Made by a program: the position numbers and the translations under genes
The notes under the pieces: model-generated
What the model saw: the letters and a program-made list of their open reading frames with translations, nothing else
Databases searched by the model: none
What the model was told of the DNA's origin: nothing
Source of the DNA: Caballeronia arationis
GTDB lineage: Bacteria > Pseudomonadota > Gammaproteobacteria > Burkholderiales > Burkholderiaceae
DNA length: 64,000 nucleotides
Direction: 5' to 3'
Assembly (NCBI RefSeq): GCF_001544975.2
Contig: NZ_FCOG02000035.1
Coordinates: 1 to 64,000 of the forward strand
Part shown: piece after piece, positions 7,524 through 16,474 of the stretch
How positions within the stretch are numbered: position 1 is the stretch's first letter
Layout: every line of letters starts with the position of its first letter

Positions 7524-8459
7524 ATGCCCGAAGCCAACGAAAGCACCCCAAGGCCCTTCATCCTGCACATGTTCACGGCGACGCCGCAGATGAGCCCGTT
7601 CGACGTCAACATGGCCGCCGACGCCGGCTACCAGATCGTCGTGCCGTACTGCAACGTCGACGAGGACAGCGTCGTCCAGTTGACGCAGGACGCGATCTTC
7701 TCGCGCGGGCCGAAAGGCGTGTCGCGCACGGGCATCTTCATCGGCGGGCGCGACGTGATGCTCGCCGCCGACATGCTCGACCGCGCGCGCCAGGCGATGG
7801 TCCCGCCGTTCGAAGTCTCCGTGTTCGCCGACCCGAGCGGCTCGTACACGACGGCGGCGGCGCTCGTCGCGCTGGTCGAGCGGCATCTGAAGGCGGAGCA
7901 CAATGTCGAACTGGGCGGCCGGCGCGTGCTGATCCTCGGCGGCACGGGCGCGGTCGGGCGCGTGGCTGCGGCGATGGCGGCGTCGCTCGGCGCCGACGTC
8001 GCGATTGCGAGCCATTCGAGCCAGTCGCGCGCGACGCAGGTCAGCGACGAGATCAACCGCCGCTTCGACATCGCGACCTCAGGCGTCGCGACGGGCAACC
8101 GCGAGCAACTGCACAGGGAGCTGGCGCGCGCGGAAGTCGTGTTCGCGACCGCGGTCGCGGGGGTCCAGGTGATGAGCACGGCCGATCTCGCGTTTGCGAA
8201 AAACCTGCTGGTCGCCGCCGACGTCAACGCGGTGCCGCCCGAAGGCATCGCGGGCGTGAACGTGATGGACGACGGCAAGCCGCTCGCGGGCGCGGCGCGT
8301 TCGGACGCGATCGGCATCGGCGCGCTCGCGATCGGCAACGTCAAGTATCAGGTCGAGCACCGGCTCTTTGTCAGGATGCGCACGAGCAACAAGCCGGTGT
8401 ACCTCGGCTTTCCGGAAGCCTTCGACGAAGCCCGCGCGATCGCCGCCGGCCTCGGCTGA
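7524..8459 (+). CDS. mtdB: Methylene-tetrahydromethanopterin dehydrogenase MtdB
   Basis: A 311-aa NAD(P)-dependent dehydrogenase that oxidises methylene-H4MPT to methenyl-H4MPT in the cytoplasm. The N-terminal part FILHMFTATPQMSPFDVNMA is characteristic of MtdA/MtdB. The Rossmann motif GGTGAVGR begins near residue 135. The genomic setting (mch, fae, beta-RFAP synthase) supports MtdB rather than the folate-linked MtdA. Its stop overlaps the start of the next gene (TGATG), so the two are translationally coupled. Confidence 0.92.
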   Translation: MPEANESTPRPFILHMFTATPQMSPFDVNMAADAGYQIVVPYCNVDEDSVVQLTQDAIFSRGPKGVSRTGIFIGGRDVMLAADMLDRARQAMVPPFEVSVFADPSGSYTTAAALVALVERHLKAEHNVELGGRRVLILGGTGAVGRVAAAMAASLGADVAIASHSSQSRATQVSDEINRRFDIATSGVATGNREQLHRELARAEVVFATAVAGVQVMSTADLAFAKNLLVAADVNAVPPEGIAGVNVMDDGKPLAGAARSDAIGIGALAIGNVKYQVEHRLFVRMRTSNKPVYLGFPEAFDEARAIAAGLG

Positions 8460-9640
8460 TGCACGCGGCGACGCCTTTCTCGCGCGCGCCGTGCGTCGCA
8501 GTCGCGGGGCTGTCGGCACGGATGCTGGCGCAGGCGGCGGCGCGCGCGGGGCTGAACCCGGTCGCGCTCGACCTGTTCGGCGACCGCGATACGCGCGAGC
8601 ATGCGAGCGCGTGGTTCGACATCGGCGGCGAGGGGCTTTCGATCGACCGCGCGCGGCTCGTCGATGCGCTTGAGCGCACGGCGCGCCTGCCGCGCATGCT
8701 CGGCTTCATCGCGACGAGCGGCATGGAGCCGCATATGGACGCGCTCTTCGGACAGCCGCGGCTGCCGAGGCTGATCGGCAATGGCGCCGGGGCGACGGCG
8801 GCGGTGCGCGATCCCCGGCGGTTTTTCGCGCTGCTGGACGAGTTGGGAATCGGGCACCCTGAGGTTTCATTCGCGCGCCCGGAGAACCCCGAAGGATGGA
8901 TCGCGAAGCGCGCGGACGGCTGCGGCGGCGTGCATATCGAGGCGGCTTCTTCGGGTGCGGATGTCTACTTCCAGCGCCGCGCCCCCGGCCAGCCGATGTC
9001 CGCGCTTTTCATCGGCGCGCGCCGCGAGGCGACGCTGATCGGCTTCGCGGAACAGCTGAGCGTCGAGGCAGGCGCGTTGCCGTTCGTGCACGCCGGTTCG
9101 CTCGGCCCAGTCGATCTGCCGCGCGACACGGTCAAAGCGCTGGAACAAGCGATCCGCGCCATCGTCTGGCGCACGGACCTCGCCGGGCTGAACAGCATCG
9201 ACTTCCTGCTCGACGGCGACGCGATCCGCGTGCTCGAAATCAACGCGCGCCCCTCGTCGACGATGACGCTCTACGACGCCGTGTGGCCCGCAGTCTGGCC
9301 GTGCGGTCTGATCGGCTGTCACATCGACGCGTGCCTCGACGGCCACTTGCCCGCCGAACCACCCGCGCCGCCGCGCCGGGCGGGCCAGCGCGTGGTTTTC
9401 GCGCCGCTCGGCTTCACCGTGTCGCCGGCTTTCAGCGACGCCTGTTCCGGCGATCCCGCGTGCCACGACGTGCCGCTCGCCGGCACGCGCATCGAAGCGG
9501 GCCAGCCGGTCTGCACGCTCGTCGTCACGGCGCCTTCCGTCGATGCCGTGCGCCGCGAACTCGAACGCCAGCACGCGCTTTTCCTGCAACGCATCGAAAC
9601 CTGCCGCGAGTCTTTCCATGACGTCATCCCAACCCATTGA
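8459..9640 (+). CDS. ATP-grasp protein of the H4MPT gene set
   Basis: A 393-aa protein that begins at an ATG overlapping the mtdB stop. ATP-grasp signatures are visible: WIAKRADGCGGVHIEAA (nucleotide and phosphate binding), and FLLDGDAIRVLEINARPSSTM (the metal-binding Glu and Asn). Such proteins ligate a carboxylate to an amine or thiol. Homologues with this order are common beside mch and fae in methylotrophs, but the reaction is not established as far as I know. It probably acts in side-chain assembly or cofactor maturation. The following mch gene starts inside its last codons. Confidence 0.75.
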   Translation: MHAATPFSRAPCVAVAGLSARMLAQAAARAGLNPVALDLFGDRDTREHASAWFDIGGEGLSIDRARLVDALERTARLPRMLGFIATSGMEPHMDALFGQPRLPRLIGNGAGATAAVRDPRRFFALLDELGIGHPEVSFARPENPEGWIAKRADGCGGVHIEAASSGADVYFQRRAPGQPMSALFIGARREATLIGFAEQLSVEAGALPFVHAGSLGPVDLPRDTVKALEQAIRAIVWRTDLAGLNSIDFLLDGDAIRVLEINARPSSTMTLYDAVWPAVWPCGLIGCHIDACLDGHLPAEPPAPPRRAGQRVVFAPLGFTVSPAFSDACSGDPACHDVPLAGTRIEAGQPVCTLVVTAPSVDAVRRELERQHALFLQRIETCRESFHDVIPTH

Positions 9641-10622
9641 TCCCGCGCGGATCTTAAGCGTGAACGCGCTCGCCGAACGGCTGGTCGCTCGTCTCGTCGA
9701 CCAGGCCGCGCGCTTCGGCGTAACTGTCACGCGCACCGAAGGCGGCTCGACGATCGTCGATGCGGGCGTCGACGCGCCCGGCGGCGTCGAAGCGGGCCTC
9801 CTGATCGCGCGCATCTGCATGGGCGGCCTCGGGCGCGTGGCGCGCCGCATGAGCGACGACGCCGAGCCGTTCTGGCCGAGCCTCGTCGAAGTCCACACCT
9901 CGACGCCCGTGCTCGCCTGTCTCGGCAGCCAGTACGCGGGCTGGAGCCTCTCGGCAAGCAAGGAGGAGACGGGCGGCAAGAAGTTCTTCTCGCTCGGTTC
10001 GGGCCCGGCGCGCGCGCTCGCGGTGAAGGAACCGCTCTTCGACGAACTCGGCTATCGCGACCGCCACGACCGCGGCGCGCTGGTGATGGAAGTGGACCGC
10101 CTGCCGCCGCAGATCGTGATCGACAAGGTGTTGCGCGACTGCGCGCTCGCGCCGGAAAACCTGACGATCGTCGTCACGCCGACACACTCTGTCGCGGGCA
10201 CGGTGCAGGTCGTGGCCCGCGTCGTGGAAGTTGCGCTGCACAAGACGCACGTGCTCGGCGTCGATCTCGCGGAGATCGTCGAAGGGAGCGGCACCGCGCC
10301 GCTGCCGCCGCCGTCGCCCGACGGCATCCAGGCGATGGGCCGCACCAACGACGCGATTCTCTACGGCGGCCGCGTGCACCTGACCGTGAAGCACGACGCG
10401 GTGGCCGAGCGCCTCGCGACAGAGTTGCCGTCGAAAAACGCGCGCGATTACGGGCGCCCGTTCGCGGAAATCTTCACGTCGTTCAACTACGACTTCTATC
10501 AGATCGACGCCGCGCTCTTCGCGCCCGCCGAAGTCTGGGTGAGCAGCCTCGAAAGCGGCGCGACATGGCACGGCGGACGCATCGACGACGCGCTCCTGCG
10601 CTCGCAATGGGGAAAACCATGA
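9618..10622 (+). CDS. mch: Methenyl-H4MPT cyclohydrolase
   Basis: A 334-aa enzyme that hydrolyses methenyl-H4MPT to formyl-H4MPT. It starts at the ATG 23 bp before the upstream stop; length and similarity begin at ILSVNALAERLV. Diagnostic segments include GGVEAGLLIARICMGGL, FFSLGSGPARALA, FDELGYRD and the C-terminal FTSFNYDFYQIDAALFAPA. Its stop overlaps the start of the next ATP-grasp gene (ATGA). No close paralogue outside H4MPT pathways is known, so this is a strong marker of the pathway. Confidence 0.95.
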   Translation: MTSSQPIDPARILSVNALAERLVARLVDQAARFGVTVTRTEGGSTIVDAGVDAPGGVEAGLLIARICMGGLGRVARRMSDDAEPFWPSLVEVHTSTPVLACLGSQYAGWSLSASKEETGGKKFFSLGSGPARALAVKEPLFDELGYRDRHDRGALVMEVDRLPPQIVIDKVLRDCALAPENLTIVVTPTHSVAGTVQVVARVVEVALHKTHVLGVDLAEIVEGSGTAPLPPPSPDGIQAMGRTNDAILYGGRVHLTVKHDAVAERLATELPSKNARDYGRPFAEIFTSFNYDFYQIDAALFAPAEVWVSSLESGATWHGGRIDDALLRSQWGKP

Positions 10623-11581
10623 GCGACGGATTGCGCGTCGCGATCATGACCGACGAAACCGGCTGGCACACCTCGCGCCTGAAGAAAGCGTTTCGCGCGC
10701 GCGGCGCCGAGGCGCGCTGCGTCGATCTGGCCGACTGCCGCATCGACACGACCTGGGCGCCGCACGGTCTCGCGATTCCCGGCTTCGGCCACGCGCTGCC
10801 CGATGCGGTGTTCGTGCGCGGCATCGCGGGCGGCACGTTCGAGCAGGTGACGCTCAGGCTCGGCGTGCTGCACGCGCTGCGCGAAAGCGGCGTGCCGGTC
10901 TACAACGACGCGCGTGCGATCGAGCGCAGTGTCGACAAGTCGATGACGAGCTTTCTCCTCCACCGCCACGGCGTGCCGACGCCCGCCACCTGGGCCGGCG
11001 AATCCGCCGCGTTCGCGCAGCGCGTCCTGATGCGCGAGGCGGCGGCCGGCCGCAAGGTCGTGATGAAGCCGCTCTTCGGCTCGCAGGGCAAGGGCCTGCG
11101 GCGGCTCGGCGCGACTACGCGCGGCCGGCTCGCGCCGTTGCCGTCGCTGCGGCCATTCAGCGAAGTCGCCTATTTGCAGCGTTATGTCGAAGGCGGCCAG
11201 CCCGGCTTCGACTGGCGCGTGCTCGTGATCGGCGGGCGGGCGGTCGCGGCGATGCGGCGCGTCGGCGGCCAAGGCTGGATTCACAACTTCGCGCAGGGCG
11301 CCGCCTGCGAACCGGCGCTCCTGACCGACGCGCTCGCCGCGACGGCCATCCGCGCGACAGAGGCGCTCGGCCTCGATTACGCGGGCGTCGACCTGATTCC
11401 CTCGAACGACGATCCGGCCAGCCCGCTGGTGCTCGAAGTGAACGGCGTCGCGGCGTGGCGCGGGCTGCAATCGGTGACGAAGCTCGACATCGCCGCCGCG
11501 CTCGCCGACGACCTGCTGGATCGCAAGCTCGCGGGTTCGCGCGCGCCCGTTGCGCTCGCGAGCGGCGATGCGCCCCGCTGA
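10619..11581 (+). CDS. RimK-type ATP-grasp ligase (MptN-like)
   Basis: A 320-aa protein that overlaps mch by four bases. It shows the RimK order: VRGIAGGTFEQVTLRLGVLHAL, then VYNDARAIERSVDKSMTSFLL, KVVMKPLFGSQGKGL (ATP binding) and DYAGVDLIPS...LEVNGVAAW (metal ligands). RimK-like enzymes add glutamate. MptN in methanogens adds glutamate to H4MPT, so a similar role in decorating the bacterial cofactor is reasonable. The start ATG is preceded by GGGGAAAACC, which fits a coupled start. Confidence 0.78.
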   Translation: MSDGLRVAIMTDETGWHTSRLKKAFRARGAEARCVDLADCRIDTTWAPHGLAIPGFGHALPDAVFVRGIAGGTFEQVTLRLGVLHALRESGVPVYNDARAIERSVDKSMTSFLLHRHGVPTPATWAGESAAFAQRVLMREAAAGRKVVMKPLFGSQGKGLRRLGATTRGRLAPLPSLRPFSEVAYLQRYVEGGQPGFDWRVLVIGGRAVAAMRRVGGQGWIHNFAQGAACEPALLTDALAATAIRATEALGLDYAGVDLIPSNDDPASPLVLEVNGVAAWRGLQSVTKLDIAAALADDLLDRKLAGSRAPVALASGDAPR

Positions 11582-12473
11582 ATCTGCCGTACGCGACGCG
11601 TTCCTGCGCGCGTGCGAACTGGACGTCGAGACGCAGAAGCCGGGCAACGTGAGCGTTGATAGCGCGGGACACGGGATGACCGCCGCGCAGTTCATCGCGA
11701 GCGCGCAGGCGGCGGCCGGCGCGCTGTTCGTGCCGGGCGCGCGCGTCGGCACGCGCATTCTCGACGCCATGACACGCACGCTGGAGGTTGCAGGCTGCAA
11801 CACGAATCTCGGCATCGTGCTGCTCGTCGCGCCGCTCGCAGCGGCGCTCGACGACCTTGCGCCGCCGATGAACGGACGCGAATGGCGTGACGCCACGGAG
11901 CGCGTGCTCGCGCGCCTTACCCTCGACGACGCCCGCGCCGCCTATCGCGCGATCGCGCTGGCGAATCCGGGCGGCCTCGGCGATGCGTCCGAGCAATCGG
12001 TCCACGCAGAGCCGAGCGTCGATCTGCGCGCGGCGATGGCGCTCGCCGCCGACCGCGACAGCATTGCGCGTCAGTATGCGAACGGCTTTCGCGACGTCTT
12101 CGAGACGGGCCTCTCGGCGGTCGCGAATGCACCGGCCGATACCCCGAAGGAGATCACGCTCGACGTGTTCCTGAGCTTCCTTGGAGGCTGGCCCGATTCG
12201 CACATTGTGCGCAAGCAGGGTGTGACGGTGGCGCAAAGTGTCACGGGAGAAGCGAAGCGTCACCGCGCGCGATGGCGCGCCACGGCGGCCCATGCAGCCC
12301 GGCAGGACGCGACGCAGCAACTCCTCGCCTGGGACGCTGGACTCAAGGCGCGCGGCATCAACCCGGGCACGAGCGCCGATCTTACGGTCGCCACGCTCTT
12401 CGTCGCGGGATGCCTCGACCCGGCGCGCACCGGCGTCGCCGCAACGCGCGGATGCGATTGGCACGGATCATGA
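11568..12473 (+). CDS. CitG-like (triphosphoribosyl-dephospho-CoA synthase family) protein
   Basis: A 301-aa all-helical protein related to CitG/MdcB. I chose the ATG at 11568 over the in-frame TTG at 11550 because AGCGG precedes it; the overlap with the upstream gene is then 14 bp. Visible motifs are CELDVETQKPGNVS, NTNLGIVLLVAPLA, DSHIVRKQG and the C-terminal GINPGTSADLTVATLFV, all of them CitG family blocks. Members in methylotroph H4MPT clusters have no citrate lyase nearby, so the substrate is probably a ribosylated pterin precursor. That role is inferred. Confidence 0.78.
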   Translation: MRPAESAVRDAFLRACELDVETQKPGNVSVDSAGHGMTAAQFIASAQAAAGALFVPGARVGTRILDAMTRTLEVAGCNTNLGIVLLVAPLAAALDDLAPPMNGREWRDATERVLARLTLDDARAAYRAIALANPGGLGDASEQSVHAEPSVDLRAAMALAADRDSIARQYANGFRDVFETGLSAVANAPADTPKEITLDVFLSFLGGWPDSHIVRKQGVTVAQSVTGEAKRHRARWRATAAHAARQDATQQLLAWDAGLKARGINPGTSADLTVATLFVAGCLDPARTGVAATRGCDWHGS

Positions 12474-12579
12474 TAGGTACACCACGTTCTGCCCACCTTG
12501 AGTCTTGCGCGGCCGGACCACGGGCGTCGCGAGTTGTCTGCAAGTCGAGTATCCGAGACCTATTCACTGGAGGAACAGC

Positions 12580-13089
12580 ATGGCCAAGATCAATCGCGTC
12601 CTGGTAGGAGAGTCGCTCGTTGGCGACGGCAACGAGGTCGCCCACATCGACTTGATTATCGGACCGCGGGGTTCCGCTGCCGAGACCGCGTTCTGCAACG
12701 CGCTCACCAACAACAAGGACGGCTTCACGTCGCTGCTAGCCGTCGTCGCGCCGAATCTGCTCACGAAACCGAACACGATCCTTTTCAACAAGGTGACGAT
12801 CAAAGGCGCGAAGCAGGCGGTGCAGATGTTCGGCCCGGCGCAGCACGCAGTGGCGCTCGCCGTGGCGGACAGCGTCGAGGACGGCACGATCCCGGCGGAC
12901 GAAGCCGACGACCTGTTCGTGTGCGTCGGCGTCTTCATCCACTGGCAGGCGGAAGACGACAAGAAGATTCAGGAGTACAACTACAAGGCGACGCGCGAAG
13001 CCCTGCAGCGCGCCGTGGCCGGCGAGCCGAGCGCGAAGGACGTCGTGGCGAAGAAAGCCACCGCGGCCCACCCGTTCGCGCCGAACTGA
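12580..13089 (+). CDS. fae: Formaldehyde-activating enzyme Fae
   Basis: A 169-aa cytoplasmic enzyme that condenses formaldehyde with H4MPT to methylene-H4MPT. GGAGG at 12569-12573 sets the start. The signature GESLVGDGNEVAHIDLIIG carries His22, the residue matching the catalytic His of Fae. Other family segments are NKDGFTSLLAVVAPN, NTILFNKVTIKG and VCVGVFIHWQAEDD. It has the usual family length. The 106-bp gap before it suggests it may also have its own promoter, though I find no good match. Confidence 0.95.
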   Translation: MAKINRVLVGESLVGDGNEVAHIDLIIGPRGSAAETAFCNALTNNKDGFTSLLAVVAPNLLTKPNTILFNKVTIKGAKQAVQMFGPAQHAVALAVADSVEDGTIPADEADDLFVCVGVFIHWQAEDDKKIQEYNYKATREALQRAVAGEPSAKDVVAKKATAAHPFAPN

Positions 13090-13167
13090 CCCGCAGGCGG
13101 TTATCCGCGCGGCCAGGCGGGTTGCTGGCCGCGCGATTCCGAAGATCAACGATCCGAGGTTTTTCGC

Positions 13168-13566
13168 ATGACTTTACGACGTCGCGCGCTGCTGGCTCTC
13201 GCCTGCCTCTCGCTCGTTTCGCCGGTCGCGTTCGCGGCGGATAACACCGCGGCGGCCACCACGGCGCAGAGCCACGATTATCCGACACAGGGGCGCGTGG
13301 AGTACGTACTCGGCTGCATGGACGACAACGGTCACGACTTCGTGAACGTCTACAAATGCTCGTGCGCGATCGACCGCATCGCGGCCAAGCTTTCTTACGA
13401 CGATTTCGTCGAACAGTCGACGTTCTCCAAGTACGCGACGCTCGGAGGCGAAGGCGGCGCGGAGTTTCGCGTCGACCGCGCGAAGGCGCAGACCAAGAAG
13501 TTCCGCGCGCTGCAGGCAGAGGCGTATCGCGCCTGCGGCATCGGGCAGGCGGCGGCGCTGAAATGA
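13168..13566 (+). CDS. Small secreted four-cysteine protein in the C1 cluster
   Basis: A 132-aa protein with a signal peptide cut near AFAADN (residue 24). The mature part carries Cys at LGCMDD, YKCSCAID and RACGIG, which could form two disulfides. It has no haem-binding CxxCH. It follows fae by 78 bp on the same strand. Its place in a methanol cluster and its export suggest an accessory role near XoxF or the cytochrome, but I do not recognise its family function. Confidence 0.7.
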   Translation: MTLRRRALLALACLSLVSPVAFAADNTAAATTAQSHDYPTQGRVEYVLGCMDDNGHDFVNVYKCSCAIDRIAAKLSYDDFVEQSTFSKYATLGGEGGAEFRVDRAKAQTKKFRALQAEAYRACGIGQAAALK

Positions 13567-13576
13567 GCGTGCGCGT

Positions 13577-14068
13577 CTAGTTCGGAATCAGCCCCTCGCC
13601 GAGCGACGCATAGGTCGCTTCTCCGCGCGGCCGGCGCCGCTCGATCAGCACGCCGACCGCCTCGACATCATCGAACTTGGCGGGCTTCGCAAGCGACACG
13701 CGCACCCAGTGCGCGCCGAAATCCGCGATCAGCAATTGCGCAATCCGCTCCGCGAGCGCTTCCAGAAGGCGCACGCCGTGCGACGCGAAGAGCGCTTGCA
13801 GCGCCTCGCGCACGGCGGCGTAGTTGATGGTGTCCTCGATGCGGTCCGTCCTGCATGCGCGGATCGCCGGCACGCCGATCGCAAGGCTCAGGCGCACGGG
13901 CTGCGGCTCGTGCAGCTCGCTGCTGTCGATGCCGATCACCGTGCTTCCCGTCAGCCCCTCGATATAGACGATGTCCATCGGCGTTTGGTCGCGATCATGT
14001 TGCGTTGCGGCATCGAACGCCGGTGTATCGGGGAAACGGGAATGGGCAATCGCATCGAAACGGTCCAT
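13577..14068 (-). CDS. FolB-like dihydroneopterin aldolase
   Basis: A 163-aa protein convergent with the small secreted gene. The FolB domain starts near MDIVYIEGLTGSTVIGI and includes INYAAVREAL, LLEALAERIAQL and VRVSLAKPAKFDDVEAVGVLIERRR. The ATG at 14068 is chosen since GGAG lies nine bases upstream. The inner ATG at 13978, which would give a typical 133-aa FolB, has no ribosome site. FolB-type enzymes cleave dihydroneopterin, and the position suggests a dedicated copy for pterin supply to H4MPT. The gene ends in TAG. Confidence 0.8.
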   Translation of the reverse strand: MDRFDAIAHSRFPDTPAFDAATQHDRDQTPMDIVYIEGLTGSTVIGIDSSELHEPQPVRLSLAIGVPAIRACRTDRIEDTINYAAVREALQALFASHGVRLLEALAERIAQLLIADFGAHWVRVSLAKPAKFDDVEAVGVLIERRRPRGEATYASLGEGLIPN

Positions 14069-14407
14069 GTTGATGTGCTCCGCCGCGCGCGCGGCTCGAA
14101 GGGTTGGTGTTTGCCCGAGGTCTCCGGTGCAAGTCAGGTGAATCGCAAGCAAAAACCGGGCAAGATGACGTTCCTCTGCGCGACTACTTATTGAACAAGC
14201 GCGCCATCGGATGTACAGTTTTGCGATAATTTCGCGGTGGCCGGCCCGGCTGACGGCATTGTCAGCCCGCACCGCACGGTGTGCATGCGTTCAGTTCTTG
14301 AGCAACTCGTGACAGAAACGCAGCGCAAGGGGAATCACAACATACTAGGCGCCGAATGAATTCCGCGGACAACGCGGCACGTTCGGACGCCAGGGAGACA
14401 AGCCCCC
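14069..14407. other. Divergent gap between the folB-like gene and the regulator
   Basis: A 339-bp non-coding stretch between genes on opposite strands. It has a plausible sigma70 promoter for the regulator at 14191-14219 and a short palindrome CTGAC-ggcatt-GTCAG at 14250-14265. I see no small gene here. Confidence 0.6.
14191..14219 (+). promoter_or_regulatory. Possible sigma70 promoter of the regulator gene
   Basis: TTGAAC (14191-14196), a 17-bp spacer and TACAGT (14214-14219). It lies about 190 bp before the start at 14408. The -35 fits well, the -10 less so. Confidence 0.35.
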
Positions 14408-16474
14408 ATGTCGTCGCTCGCTGACATCGACACACATGTCCGAGAAGTACTGAACATCGTCAACAACCCGCTCGCCGCGCGTGCCGCGAGCGACTCCGTT
14501 GCGCAGTCGTGGATTCGCTGCCTGAACGAGTTCCGGCTAGATCCCGCACGCTTCGTGATGCCACCTGTACTCACGCAGCAGGAACTGGTCGACCGCCGCG
14601 AGGCCGCGAGCGACCTGATCGCGTGCTCCAGGCTCGAAATGACCACGCTGTACCAGCAGTTGGCGGACCCGGAACTCGCCGTCGTCCTCGTCGATGCGGA
14701 CGGCGTGATCGTGCATCAGGTGTCGTCGGTGCCGTTCGGCGAGGCGGTCGCCGCCGACGGGCTGCGCGTCGGCGCCCTCTGGAGCGAACGCGAAGCGGGC
14801 ACCAACGGCATGGGCACCTGCCTCATCGAACGCGACTGCATCGCGGTGTGCCAGCACGAGCACTTCTATCCGCGCTACACGTCGCTCACCTGCTCGGCCG
14901 CGCCAATCTTCGACGATCGCGGCACGATCGTCGGCGTGCTCGACGTCACGAGCCGCTCGAAACTCTTGCAGCAACATTCGCTCGTGCTCGTCGGCATGTC
15001 GCGGCAGATGATCGAAAATCGCCTGATCGACGCGCGCTACCGGCACGCGAACATGATCCACTTTCACAGCCGTCCGGAGTTCGTCGGCACGCTGCACGCG
15101 GGCAAGCTCGCCGTCAGCGACGACGGCGTCGTGCTCGCCGCAAGCCGCAGTGCGCTCTTCCAGCTCGACTTCCGCTCGCCTGCCGAGTTGTGCGGCAAGC
15201 GCATCGAGGAAGCGTTCAACGCGTCGCTGGAGGACATGATCGCGCGCAGCATCCGCGGCTCGTTCCATCCGGTGACGGTGTACAGCGCGAAGGCGAACAG
15301 CCGCTTCTTCCTGACCGCGCAGACGCCGCGCGACGCCGCGAACAGCTCGCGGCGCATCCTGATGAACGACCCGATCTCTCGCGACTTTTCGCCTGCATCG
15401 CGCGCGAAGGCGCTGAAAAAGGACGCGCGCGAGACGACCGGACGCCTCGACAAGCTCGCGCACCTCGAATTCGGCGATCCGCGCATGGCCTCGCAGATCC
15501 AGCTCGCGGCACGCGTGATCCAGCGCAAGATTCCGATCATCCTGCGCGGCCAGACCGGCACCGGCAAGGAAGTCTTCGCCAACGCGCTGCACAGCATCAG
15601 CCCGAATAGTGGCGGGACGTTCGTCGCGGTGAATTGCGCGTCGCTGCCGGAGAACCTGATCGAAAGCGAACTGTTCGGCTATCGCGCGGGCGCGTTCACC
15701 GGCGCGCAGCGCGAAGGACGGCGCGGCAAGATCGTGCAGGCGAACGGCGGCACGCTCTTCCTCGACGAAATCGGCGACATGCCGATGGCGCTGCAGGCGC
15801 GGCTCCTGCGCGTGCTGGAGGAGCACGAGGTCACGCCGCTCGGCGCGGAAACCACCGTCAAGGTCGATTTCCAGCTCATCAGCGCGAGCCACCGCAACCT
15901 GCTCGAACTCGTGCAGACGGGCGTGTTCCGCGAGGATCTCTATTACCGGCTGAACGGGATCGAGATCAATCTGCCGCCGCTGCGCGAACGTGCCGATGCG
16001 CTCGCGCTCATCAATCACATCCTCGAAAGCGAGACCGAAGACCCGCCGTCGCTCAGCGCCGAAGCACGGCACGTGCTGCTCAACTACGCGTGGCCGGGCA
16101 ACATCCGCCAGTTGCGCCATGTGCTGCAGATGGCGATTGCGTTGTGCGACGGGCCGGAGATCAGGTGCTTGCATCTGCCCGCCGACATCGTCAACGGCAA
16201 CGCCGCGCAGCCGGTGGTGACGCGCTCTCTGGCGCCGCCCGCGATCCCCGCGCAAACGGCACCCCATCTCGCCGACGACGCCGACACCTCCGCCCTCAAC
16301 GCGATTCAGGTGCGCGAGCGTGAAACGGTGCTCTCGCTGCTCGACGAGCATCGCTGGAACGTGAGCAACGTCGCGAAGGTGCTCGGCATCAGCCGTAACA
16401 CGCTGTACCGGAAGATGCACAGGCTGCATATCCGGCTGTCACACGACGGACCATCGACCGCTTCCGACGCATGA
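14408..16474 (+). CDS. Sigma54-dependent transcriptional activator (AcoR-like)
   Basis: A 688-aa enhancer-binding protein. The N-terminal region (about residues 1-330) has the GAF-type sensor layout of AcoR: GTNGMGTCLIERDCIAVCQHEHFYPRYTSLTCSAAPIFDDRG. The AAA+ domain (about 345-575) shows Walker A GQTGTGKE, the sigma54 contact loop GAFTGA and Walker B GTLFLDEIGDM. A Fis-type helix-turn-helix ends the protein (NVSNVAKVLGISRNTLYRKMHRL). It probably activates the -24/-12 promoters of the C1 genes, perhaps sensing methanol or formaldehyde. The ligand is unknown. Its stop overlaps the next gene by four bases, tying the regulator to the flavoprotein. Confidence 0.92.
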   Translation: MSSLADIDTHVREVLNIVNNPLAARAASDSVAQSWIRCLNEFRLDPARFVMPPVLTQQELVDRREAASDLIACSRLEMTTLYQQLADPELAVVLVDADGVIVHQVSSVPFGEAVAADGLRVGALWSEREAGTNGMGTCLIERDCIAVCQHEHFYPRYTSLTCSAAPIFDDRGTIVGVLDVTSRSKLLQQHSLVLVGMSRQMIENRLIDARYRHANMIHFHSRPEFVGTLHAGKLAVSDDGVVLAASRSALFQLDFRSPAELCGKRIEEAFNASLEDMIARSIRGSFHPVTVYSAKANSRFFLTAQTPRDAANSSRRILMNDPISRDFSPASRAKALKKDARETTGRLDKLAHLEFGDPRMASQIQLAARVIQRKIPIILRGQTGTGKEVFANALHSISPNSGGTFVAVNCASLPENLIESELFGYRAGAFTGAQREGRRGKIVQANGGTLFLDEIGDMPMALQARLLRVLEEHEVTPLGAETTVKVDFQLISASHRNLLELVQTGVFREDLYYRLNGIEINLPPLRERADALALINHILESETEDPPSLSAEARHVLLNYAWPGNIRQLRHVLQMAIALCDGPEIRCLHLPADIVNGNAAQPVVTRSLAPPAIPAQTAPHLADDADTSALNAIQVRERETVLSLLDEHRWNVSNVAKVLGISRNTLYRKMHRLHIRLSHDGPSTASDA

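Noticed and set aside
12458..12473. TGGCACGGATCATGA as a sigma54 promoter for fae
   Set aside because: The -24 half is perfect, but the -12 has GA instead of the invariant GC at the right spacing.
14537..16429. A 630-codon open frame opposite the sigma54 activator
   Set aside because: Shadow of the activator gene: arginine- and histidine-rich with no domain pattern.
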